The position numbers and the translations under genes were made by a program. A DNA stretch of 64,000 bases from NCBI GenBank assembly GCA_023230855.1, contig JALNWQ010000002.1, forward strand, positions 62,001-126,000. Direction: 5' to 3'. The notes beneath the pieces were generated by a model. It made no database searches. It saw nothing but the letters and a program-made list of their open reading frames with translations, and was not told where the DNA came from. Below, piece after piece: positions 27,060 to 34,357 of the stretch. Numbering within the stretch: the stretch's first letter is position 1; each line of letters starts with the position of its first letter. This DNA is from Solirubrobacteraceae bacterium. Its GTDB lineage: Bacteria; Actinomycetota; Thermoleophilia; Solirubrobacterales; Solirubrobacteraceae.

Positions 27060-28097
27060 TCAGGCGACCGACGTCTCGTCCCGGATCTCGCCGACGAGCT
27101 CCTCGAGGACGTCCTCCATCGCCACGACCCCGATCGTGCGTCCCTCGGCGTCCTCCACGCGCGCGAGGTGGGCGGCGGCCTGCTGCATCGTCCGCAGCGC
27201 CGTCCGCAGCCGGTCGGCGTCGCGGACCGTCGGCATCGGGCGGAGCAGCCCCAACGGCAGCGGCGCGTCGCGGGGGATGCCCTCCCGGAGGAGGTCCTTG
27301 ACGTGGAGGTAGCCGACCATCGTGCCGTCGCGGTCGCGGACCGGGAACCTCGAGTACCCCGTCTCGGCCGCCATCGCCTCGAACGCCTCGAGCGTCACCC
27401 CGACCGGCAGGGTCTGCAGGTCCTCCAACGGCAGCAGCACCGAGCGGGCGTCCCGCTCGACGAACTGCAGCGCGTCGAGCAGCAGCTGCCCCTCGCCGTC
27501 CTCGAGCAGCCCCTCGCGGTGGGACTCCTCGACGAGGCCCGCGACCTCGTCGCGGGTGAACGCGCTGGTGACCTCGTCGCGCGGCTCCACCCCGAGCCCC
27601 CGCAGGACGCAGTTCGCGATCCAGTTCAGCAGGGCGATGACCGGGCGCAGCGCCCGGACGACGAGGACGAGCGCCGGGGCGAGCACGAGCGCCATCCGGT
27701 CCGGCGCGGCCAGCGCCAGGTTCTTCGGCACCATCTCGCCGATCACGACGTGGAGGAACACCACGACGCCGAGCGCGAGGACGAACGCCACCGGGTGCAC
27801 CGCGGCGCCGGGCAGCCCGATCGCCTCGAACAGCGGCTCGACGAGGTGCGCGAGCGCGGGCTCCGCGATCGCGCCGAGCGCGAGCGAGCAGATCGTGATC
27901 CCGAGCTGCGCGCCGGCGAGCATGAGCGACACGTGCTCCATCGCGCCGAGCGTGATCCGCGCGGCCCGCGACCCGGCCTCGGCCCGCGGCTCGATCTCGC
28001 TCCGCCGCGCCGAGAGGATCGCGAACTCGGCGCCGACGAAGAACCCGTTGGCGAGCAGCAGGACGATGCCGAGGGCGATCGCGACCCCGTCGCTCAT
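27060..28097 (-). CDS. CNNM/CorC-type transporter, second of a pair
   Basis: A 345-residue protein of the DUF21-CBS family. The N-terminal DUF21 membrane domain shows NGFFVGAEFAILSARRSEIE, then LMLAGAQLGITICSLALG and GEMVPKNLALAAPD. Two CBS motifs follow (VLLPLEDLQTLPVGV... and RTIGVVAMEDVLEELVGEI). Members are linked to magnesium or cobalt transport. Compared with its neighbour it lacks the C-terminal CorC/HlyC domain. ATG 28097 is supported by GGGAGGAG and overlaps the upstream stop as ATGA. A longer frame reading through into the upstream gene is an artefact of high GC. Confidence 0.9.
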   Translation of the reverse strand: MSDGVAIALGIVLLLANGFFVGAEFAILSARRSEIEPRAEAGSRAARITLGAMEHVSLMLAGAQLGITICSLALGAIAEPALAHLVEPLFEAIGLPGAAVHPVAFVLALGVVVFLHVVIGEMVPKNLALAAPDRMALVLAPALVLVVRALRPVIALLNWIANCVLRGLGVEPRDEVTSAFTRDEVAGLVEESHREGLLEDGEGQLLLDALQFVERDARSVLLPLEDLQTLPVGVTLEAFEAMAAETGYSRFPVRDRDGTMVGYLHVKDLLREGIPRDAPLPLGLLRPMPTVRDADRLRTALRTMQQAAAHLARVEDAEGRTIGVVAMEDVLEELVGEIRDETSVA

Positions 28098-29533
28098 CGC
28101 CGCTCCTCCCGCCCGCCGGAGGGTCCGCGCTCGCGGTCCGGCGGCGCCGGGCGCGCGTCGTCGGCGTCCCGTCGCTGCTCGCGGCCGGCGTCGTCGGACG
28201 ACTCCGGCTCGAGCTCCTCGACGACGACGCGCAGCTCGTCGACGCGGTGGCTGTCCATGCTCACGACGGTGAACGTCACCGCGTGCCGCGGATGCTCCGG
28301 ATCGGGAAGGACGAGTCGCACCTCGTCGCCCGGCTCGGGCACCCGCTCCAGGTGCAGCGCGACGAGCCCGCCGAGGGTCTCGTAGTCCTCGCCCTCGGGG
28401 ACGTCGACGCCGATCCGCTCGCTCGCCTCGTCCGGGCGGAGCAGCGCCGACAGGCGCCACGCGCCCTCGGCGTCGCGCAGCACCGGCGGCGCGGGCGCGT
28501 CGTGCTCGTCCATGACCTCGCCGACGATCTCCTCGATGAGGTCCTCGAGCGTCACGACGCCGGCGACGGCCCCGAACTCGTCGACGACCACCGCGATCTG
28601 CAGGCCGCCGGCGCGCAGGCGCGTCAGGAGCGGATCGAGCTCCAGGGTGTCGGGCACGACGACCGGCTCGGACATGAAGTCGGCGACGGTCACCTCGTCG
28701 CGCCGCGCGTGCGGCACGGCGAGCGCCTGCTTGACGTGGGCGATCCCGACGACCTCCTCGGCGCCCTCGCCCTCCACGGGGAAGCGCGAGTGGCCGGTGT
28801 CGCGGGCGATGCGGAGCACGTCCTCGACCGTCGCGTCGGCGGTGAGCGCGTGGACCCGCACCCGCGGCGTCATGACGTCGACGGCGCGCCGGTCGCCGAA
28901 CGCGAGCGAGCGCTGCAGCAGTCGCGCGGTGTCGGGCTCCAGGGTGCCCTGCTCCTCGGAGCGGCGGACGAGCGACGACAGCTCCTCGGCGGAGCGCGCG
29001 GACGCGAGCTCCTCCTGCGGCTCGACCCCGACGCGGCGCAGGATCGCCTCGGCGGTCCCGTTGAGTCGCCGCAGCGGCCACGCCATCGCCGCGCTGAACC
29101 CGCGCTGGAACCCGGACACCGTGCGCGCCGTGGCGAGCGGGGCCGCGATCGCGAGGTTCTTCGGGACGAGCTCGCCGAAGATCATCGTGAGCCCGGTGGC
29201 GAGGACGAGCGCGATCGTCACCGCGACCCCGGTCACCGCGCCCGACGGCACCCCGACCGACTCCAGCGGCCCGTCGATGAGGCGCGAGATCGACGGCTCG
29301 GCCAGGAAGCCGATCGCGAGGTTCGTGATCGTGATCCCCAGCTGCGCGCCGGACAGCTGGGTGGAGAGGCTCCGGGTGGCCGCGAGCACGCCCGCGGCGC
29401 GCCGGTCGCCGGCCTCGGCGGCCCGCTCGACCGTCGCGCGGTCGACGGTGATGAGCGAGAACTCCGCGGCGACGAACACGCCGCAAGCGACGACGAGCGC
29501 GCCGGCGACGAGCAGCAGCAGGACCTCGGTCAC
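28094..29533 (-). CDS. CNNM/CorC-type transporter, first of a pair
   Basis: A 479-residue protein: DUF21 membrane domain (CGVFVAAEFSLITVDRATVE, then QLSGAQLGITITNLAIGF and GELVPKNLAIAAPL), two CBS repeats (VMTPRVRVHALTADATVED; DEFGAVAGVVTLEDLIEEI), and the C-terminal CorC_HlyC domain (EDYETLGGLVALHLERVPEPG). The last 40 residues are Arg/Asp-rich. The family acts in divalent cation transport, regulated by nucleotide binding at the CBS pair. It overlaps the next gene, a related shorter member, by four bases. Tandem DUF21-CBS genes are common in actinobacteria and probably form a hetero-oligomer (inference). Confidence 0.92.
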   Translation of the reverse strand: MTEVLLLLVAGALVVACGVFVAAEFSLITVDRATVERAAEAGDRRAAGVLAATRSLSTQLSGAQLGITITNLAIGFLAEPSISRLIDGPLESVGVPSGAVTGVAVTIALVLATGLTMIFGELVPKNLAIAAPLATARTVSGFQRGFSAAMAWPLRRLNGTAEAILRRVGVEPQEELASARSAEELSSLVRRSEEQGTLEPDTARLLQRSLAFGDRRAVDVMTPRVRVHALTADATVEDVLRIARDTGHSRFPVEGEGAEEVVGIAHVKQALAVPHARRDEVTVADFMSEPVVVPDTLELDPLLTRLRAGGLQIAVVVDEFGAVAGVVTLEDLIEEIVGEVMDEHDAPAPPVLRDAEGAWRLSALLRPDEASERIGVDVPEGEDYETLGGLVALHLERVPEPGDEVRLVLPDPEHPRHAVTFTVVSMDSHRVDELRVVVEELEPESSDDAGREQRRDADDARPAPPDRERGPSGGREERR

Positions 29534-29756
29534 GACGTGCCCCGGACGGTGGACCGCGACCGCGCGCGGTCAGGTTCTCGGGGCTCCCCGTCGCCGTCGT
29601 CGGGCGGATCGGGACGCGACGGGGATGCGGCGCGCGCGACGGCGCGCTCCGGACTCGATGCCGGATCGTCTCCGGCGGTGGGGCTCATCGGCGGCATGGT
29701 AACGCCGCCGGCGGGCGGATGGCGCCACCGCGGCCATGACGGTCGGTGCGTCGCGC

Positions 29757-29807
29757 CGGGCGTCGGCCGCGCGCGGTCGACGGGCCCGCGCGGCAGGCCG
29801 ACGCCCG
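29757..29807 (-). terminator. Large nested hairpin downstream of the MaoC gene
   Basis: CGGGCGTCGGCC at 29757-29768 pairs perfectly with GGCCGACGCCCG at 29796-29807, and the intervening bases contain a second GC stem. It begins 10 bases past the end of the minus-strand MaoC gene and is a likely terminator. The rest of the 283-base gap (29534-29816) shows nothing else. Confidence 0.5.
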
Positions 29808-29816
29808 TCGTCCGGC

Positions 29817-30350
29817 TCAGGCCTCGGCGCCCGGCTGCTTCTTCGGGACGAGCACGCGACGCTTGAACTCCGCGACGAGGACGCCGTCCTGGTTGTGGAC
29901 GCGGGTGTGGACGATGACGACGCCGCGGTCGGGCTTCGTCCGCGACGCCTTCTTCGACAGCACCTCGGTCTCGACGAACAGGGTGTCGCCGTGGAAGACC
30001 GGGTTGGGGTGCGACAGCTCGTCGGTGGCGAGGTTCGCGATCGCCAGGCCCGAGATGTCGGACACGCTGATGCCGAGCGCCAGCGAGTAGACGTACGGCC
30101 CGACGACGACGTTCCTACCCTGCTGCGAACGCGACGCGTACACGTCGTTGATGTGCAGCGGGTGGTGGTTCATCGTCAGGAGGCAGAAGAGGTGGTCGTC
30201 CCCCTCCGTGACGGTCTTGGCGGGCCAGTGCTTGTACACCGCGCCCTCCTCGAACTCCTCGAAGTAGCGCCCGTACTGGTGGGCGCCGGACGCGTGGCGC
30301 ACCTCGGGCAGGTCGTCGGTACCGGGCTTGAACGTCGACTCGTCGGACAT
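29817..30350 (-). CDS. MaoC-family dehydratase, probable mesaconyl-CoA/beta-methylmalyl-CoA hydratase type
   Basis: A 177-residue hot-dog-fold hydratase. Visible are YGRYFEEFEEGAVYKHWPAK, TEGDDHLFCLLTMNHHPLH with the conserved Asp/His of the hydratase-2 motif, and VFHGDTLFVETEVL. It is divergent from a malyl-CoA/beta-methylmalyl-CoA lyase gene 92 bases away. In the ethylmalonyl-CoA and 3-hydroxypropionate pathways these two activities act in sequence (mesaconyl-CoA to beta-methylmalyl-CoA, then cleavage to glyoxylate and propionyl-CoA). The substrate is inferred from this pairing. ATG 30350 is chosen over an upstream frame start at 30434 because homology starts there. Confidence 0.85.
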   Translation of the reverse strand: MSDESTFKPGTDDLPEVRHASGAHQYGRYFEEFEEGAVYKHWPAKTVTEGDDHLFCLLTMNHHPLHINDVYASRSQQGRNVVVGPYVYSLALGISVSDISGLAIANLATDELSHPNPVFHGDTLFVETEVLSKKASRTKPDRGVVIVHTRVHNQDGVLVAEFKRRVLVPKKQPGAEA

Positions 30351-30442
30351 GGGCGCGGAGTCTGCCGCCTCGACCTCGGACGGAGCGTCCAGACGGTCGG
30401 GGGTCGGCGTGCACGAAGCGACCGGGAGTAGCATCGGCCGGC

Positions 30443-31492
30443 ATGCGCCATCCCCGTGACTTCTTCAAGCCGCTCGCCGTCGGTGCGCCGGAGCCGGTCC
30501 GCGAGATCCCGGTCCCGCCGTCGCGGATGATCCACTTCTTCGACCCGAGCAACGAGAAGATGCGGGCCAAGCTGCCCGACATCGCGGCGAAGGCCGACAT
30601 CGTCCTGGGCAACCTCGAGGACGCGGTGCCGATCGACCGCAAGGAGCCGGCGCGGGCCGGGCTCGTCGAGGTCGGCCGGACGCTCGAGCTCGACGCGCCG
30701 CTGTGGACCCGGGTCAACGCGCTCGACAGCCCGTGGGTGCTCGACGACCTCACGACGCTCGTCACCGAGATCGGGGAGAAGATCGACGTCATCATGCTCC
30801 CGAAGGTCGAGGGGCCGGAGGACATCCACTACGCCGACCGGCTCATCGCCCAGCTCGAGGCGCGCGCCGGACTGAGCCGTCCGATCCTCCTCCACGCGAT
30901 CCTCGAGACCGCCGGTGGCGTCGCCCGCGTCGAGGAGATCGCCAACGCGTCGCCCCGCATGCAGGGCATCAGCCTCGGCCCGGCCGATCTCGCCGCGTCG
31001 CGGCGGATGAAGACGACCCGCGTCGGCGGCGGCCACCCCGGCTACGTGTCGATCAGCGACCCGACCGATCCGGACGACCTCGAGGCCGGTCGCGTGCGCA
31101 CGCAGCAGGACCCGTGGCACTACACGATCGGCCGCATGGTCGACGCGTGCGTCGGCGCCGGGATCCTGCCGTTCTACGGGCCGTTCGGCGACATCAAGGA
31201 CGTCGTCGCCTGCGAGGCGCAGTTCCGCGCCGCGTTCATCCTCGGGTGCGTCGGCACCTGGTCGCTGCACCCCGCCCAGATCGCGATCGCCAAGCGCGTG
31301 TTCTCGCCCGACCCGGACGAGGTCGCGTTCGCCCGCAAGATCATCGAGGCGATCCCCGACGGCAAGGGCGTCCACATGATCGACGGCAAGATGCAGGACG
31401 ACGCGAGCTGGAAGCAGGCGAAGGTCCTCGTCGGGCTCGCCGAGCAACTCGCCGAGGGCGACGACGAGCTGAAGGCCGCCTACGGGTTCTGA
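30443..31492 (+). CDS. mcl: L-malyl-CoA/beta-methylmalyl-CoA lyase
   Basis: A 349-residue CitE-like TIM barrel enzyme of the long Mcl type. It begins DFFKPLAVGAPEPVREIPV, then has LGNLEDAVPIDRKEPAR with the metal-binding acids, LPKVEGPEDIHYADR, ASPRMQGISLGPADLAASR, GGGHPGYVSISDP, FYGPFGDIKDVVACEAQFR and DGKMQDDASWKQAKVL. These blocks match the characterised Chloroflexus and Rhodobacter Mcl proteins closely by memory. Mcl cleaves malyl-CoA to acetyl-CoA plus glyoxylate and beta-methylmalyl-CoA to propionyl-CoA plus glyoxylate. The divergent MaoC hydratase supports the role. ATG 30443 starts the protein. A second, shorter CoA-ester lyase lies at 38725. Confidence 0.93.
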   Translation: MRHPRDFFKPLAVGAPEPVREIPVPPSRMIHFFDPSNEKMRAKLPDIAAKADIVLGNLEDAVPIDRKEPARAGLVEVGRTLELDAPLWTRVNALDSPWVLDDLTTLVTEIGEKIDVIMLPKVEGPEDIHYADRLIAQLEARAGLSRPILLHAILETAGGVARVEEIANASPRMQGISLGPADLAASRRMKTTRVGGGHPGYVSISDPTDPDDLEAGRVRTQQDPWHYTIGRMVDACVGAGILPFYGPFGDIKDVVACEAQFRAAFILGCVGTWSLHPAQIAIAKRVFSPDPDEVAFARKIIEAIPDGKGVHMIDGKMQDDASWKQAKVLVGLAEQLAEGDDELKAAYGF

Positions 31493-31522
31493 GCGGGCGG
31501 CGGAGGCTACGCTTCCGCCCGG

Positions 31523-33604
31523 ATGCCCTCGACCGCCCCACCGTCCGGTCCTCCGCGGGCCGGACGCCTCCGGCGGTCGCTCGGCGCGGTCGTCCGGCGC
31601 GACCCGGCGCTCGTCGTCGTCCTCGTCGCCAGCGCGCTGCTGGCGGTCGCCTACGCGCTGTGGTCGTGGCAGCGCCACCGGTGGTACCTCACCAGCGGGT
31701 TCGACCTGGGCATCTTCGACCAGGCGGCGTGGCGGATGGCGCACCTGGACTGGCCGGGCACGACGCTGCGCGCCGAGGACAACCTGTGGGGCGACCACCT
31801 GCACCCGATCATCGCCCTGTGGGGGGCGCTGCGGGCGCTGTGGCCGTCCCCCGTCGCGTTGCTCGCGTCGCAGGCGGCGCTCGTCGCCGCGGCGATGGTG
31901 CCGCTGTACCTCTTCGCCCGCGACCGCATCGGCCGCACCGCCGGCCTCCTCGTCGCGCTCGCGTACGGCACGTCGTGGGGGGTGCAGCGCGCGATCGAGT
32001 TCGACGTCCACGAGCTGGCGTTCGCGCCGGTGCTCCTCGCCGGCGCGGTCCTGGCCGCCGACCGGCGACGGTGGCCGTGGTTCTGGGCGTGCGTCGCGCT
32101 GCTCCTGCTCGTCAAGGAGAACGTGCCGATGCTCGTCGTCGCGCTCGGGCTCTGGCTCCTCCTCGACGGCGAGCGGCGACGCGGGGCGCTGACGATCGCC
32201 GCCGGCGTCGCCTGGTACCTCGTCGCCACCCGGTTGCTCATCCCGGCGTTCGCGGACGGGCGCGAGTTCCTCTACTGGAGCTACGGGTCGCTCGGCGACG
32301 ACCTGCCGTCGGCGCTGTGGGAGCTCGCGACCCACCCGTGGAAGCTCGTCACCGAGACGGTCGATCCGCGGGTGAAGCTCGAGACGATCGTCGCGCTGCT
32401 CGCCCCGTTCCTCTTCGTCCTGCCGTGGCTCACCCGGCTCGCGGTGCTGCCGCTGCCGCTCCTGGCGGAGCGGTTCCTGTCGGACAACCCGACGTACTGG
32501 ACGACGAACTTCCACTACTCGCTGCTGCCTACGATGGCGCTGGCGATCGCCGCGGTCGGCGGGATCGCGACCGTGCGACGCGGCGTCGCGCGGGCGACCG
32601 GCATCGACGGCGGGGACGCCCGCGACGGCGCGGGCGACCGTGACGACGGGAGCGACCGGAGTCCCGAGCGCGCCGGGAGTCCCACGACCGGACCGACCGC
32701 CCTGCGCACGCTGCCGACCGTCCTGGCCGCCACCGGCCTGCTGCTCGGCACGCTGTGGTGGAGCACCGCCTACGGGACCGACCGGGCGCCGCTCAGCTCG
32801 ATGCTCGCGCTGAAGCAGCCGTCGCAGCACATGGACCGCGACGTCCTGGACCGGGTCGTCGCCGCGACGCCGCGCACCGGGTCGATCGCCGCGCCGCGTC
32901 CGCTGCAGCCGCACCTCACCGGTCGCGGGCAGGACGTGTACCTGCTGCAGGCGCCCGCGCCGCGGCAGCCGCTCGGCGTCGCCCGGGCCGACAACGTCGT
33001 GCTCAACGTCGTCGACACCCCGGCGTTCGACCCGTTCGGCGACGGCTGGTCCGACGACGACCGCGAGGTCTTCGCCACCGTCGAGCGACGGATCGCCGCC
33101 GGCGACCTCGTCGCCACCCACGTCCTCGACGACGGGTGGGTCGTCCTGCGCTCCCCGCGCGCCCCGGGCGGCGCCCGCCCCGACCCCGCGCTCGACGCCT
33201 CGACCGGCGACGACGCGCTCGCGCTGCGCAGGCCGGTCCGCGCGTGGACCCGCGCGACCGCGGAGCGCGTCCCGTCGTGCGTCGCCCGCGGGTGCCCTCC
33301 CCCCGTGGCCGACGCGCCACGCGGGCGCTGCACCGCCGGCGGATGCGACGGGCGCGACCCCGACCTCGTCGACCGGGCCACCGCCGACCTCGTCGCGGCG
33401 CTCACCGCCCGCGCCCGCCGGCCCGGTCGCTGCGGCGCGCTCGCCGGCGACCTCGTCCCGACGGTGCGCGCGGTCGCGGAGCGCTACCGCGCGGCCGCCG
33501 CGCGCCCCGCCCCAGACACGATCGCGGCGCTCCGCGAGCTCCAGGTCCGCGACGTCCTCCACGCCCCCCACCGCGTGGCGCTGCTCTGCGCCCCGGCGCG
33601 GTAG
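31523..33604 (+). CDS. DUF2079 family membrane protein
   Basis: A 693-residue polytopic protein. The DUF2079 pattern is clear: SGFDLGIFDQAAWRMAH, NLWGDHLHPIIALWGALRALW, WGVQRAIEFDVHELAFAPVLL and LLLLVKENVPMLV. It resembles GT-C glycosyltransferases in its first loop (FDLGIFDQ), but catalytic function has not been shown. About ten membrane helices are followed by a soluble C-terminal half with several Cys pairs (VARGCPPPVADAPRGRC and GGCDGRD). ATG 31523 starts it, 30 bases after the mcl stop, so it could be co-transcribed. Confidence 0.87.
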   Translation: MPSTAPPSGPPRAGRLRRSLGAVVRRDPALVVVLVASALLAVAYALWSWQRHRWYLTSGFDLGIFDQAAWRMAHLDWPGTTLRAEDNLWGDHLHPIIALWGALRALWPSPVALLASQAALVAAAMVPLYLFARDRIGRTAGLLVALAYGTSWGVQRAIEFDVHELAFAPVLLAGAVLAADRRRWPWFWACVALLLLVKENVPMLVVALGLWLLLDGERRRGALTIAAGVAWYLVATRLLIPAFADGREFLYWSYGSLGDDLPSALWELATHPWKLVTETVDPRVKLETIVALLAPFLFVLPWLTRLAVLPLPLLAERFLSDNPTYWTTNFHYSLLPTMALAIAAVGGIATVRRGVARATGIDGGDARDGAGDRDDGSDRSPERAGSPTTGPTALRTLPTVLAATGLLLGTLWWSTAYGTDRAPLSSMLALKQPSQHMDRDVLDRVVAATPRTGSIAAPRPLQPHLTGRGQDVYLLQAPAPRQPLGVARADNVVLNVVDTPAFDPFGDGWSDDDREVFATVERRIAAGDLVATHVLDDGWVVLRSPRAPGGARPDPALDASTGDDALALRRPVRAWTRATAERVPSCVARGCPPPVADAPRGRCTAGGCDGRDPDLVDRATADLVAALTARARRPGRCGALAGDLVPTVRAVAERYRAAAARPAPDTIAALRELQVRDVLHAPHRVALLCAPAR

Positions 33605-33816
33605 GCCCCGCGCACGCGCGCCGCCCTGCCGCGTCCGACCCGGCCGGATCCGACCGCCCCGTGCGAGCGGTGCGGACGGCGCGTACCCGACGCCACGACG
33701 CGAGCGCGTCACCGGTCACGGTCACGGCGGCCGCGAAGGCGCATCCTCTTCCCATCATTCGTTGAGTCCCCGCCCACCTCACGCAGGTTCCGGCGGCCCG
33801 AGCCGAGGAGAAGTTC

Positions 33817-34170
33817 ATGATGCCCCCAACCGCCATCCAACCGGTCATGCCGACCACCCAGGTGGAGATCGCCGAAGAGCGCCTCTCCCGCGACGTCGCC
33901 GACCTGACCGCGACCGTCCGCACCGCCACGTCGCCGTTCGACATCCGTCGCGTCGAGGCCCACGTCACCGTCGACGAGCGCCGCGTCCGCAGCCTGCGCG
34001 CCCTCCCCTGCCACCGCCAGGGACGGTCCGAGGAGGACGTCCGCTGGACGCTGGCGATGGCGTACGACGAGCTCGCCGCCGCCTACCGTCGCCGTGGACA
34101 GCACGACCGCGCCGCCTGGGCCACCCTGCGCGCATCCGAGGAGCGCAACGACCTCGCCGTCGCCGCCTGA
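33817..34170 (+). CDS. Small hypothetical helical protein
   Basis: A 117-residue, charged, mainly helical protein without membrane segments. It has MPTTQVEIAEERLSRDVADL at the start and VRWTLAMAYDELAAAYRRRG near the end. ATG 33817 has a good ribosome site, GAGGAGAA at 33805-33812. I do not recognise a family. It precedes the large helicase gene by 187 bases with no clear shared start signal. The preceding 212 bases (33605-33816) hold a GGCCGGATCC-type half-site at 33642 and nothing else I can name. Confidence 0.6.
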   Translation: MMPPTAIQPVMPTTQVEIAEERLSRDVADLTATVRTATSPFDIRRVEAHVTVDERRVRSLRALPCHRQGRSEEDVRWTLAMAYDELAAAYRRRGQHDRAAWATLRASEERNDLAVAA

Positions 34171-34357
34171 TGACCGGCTCGACGACCGGACCACTCCGGA
34201 CCGCCCCCGGCCACCCCCGATTAGCCCGTCGTCGCCGGCGTGACCGGCGACGGCCCCGACCCACCGCCGCGCGCGACGGCGCGCCGACCACGCCGCCGAC
34301 GAGCCGCCGGCCGGTCGCCCACGTCGCTCCGCCCGCCGTAGGGGACACTCCCGTCCC

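Noticed and set aside
27060..29486. A single 808-residue fusion frame covering both CNNM genes
   Set aside because: The second gene is in this frame but the first is in another; each has its own start, and they overlap by ATGA.
33642..33654. Stray copy of palindrome family A (GGCCGGATCCGAC)
   Set aside because: The complementary right arm is missing and GGCCGGATCC is a common word in such GC-rich DNA; chance cannot be excluded.
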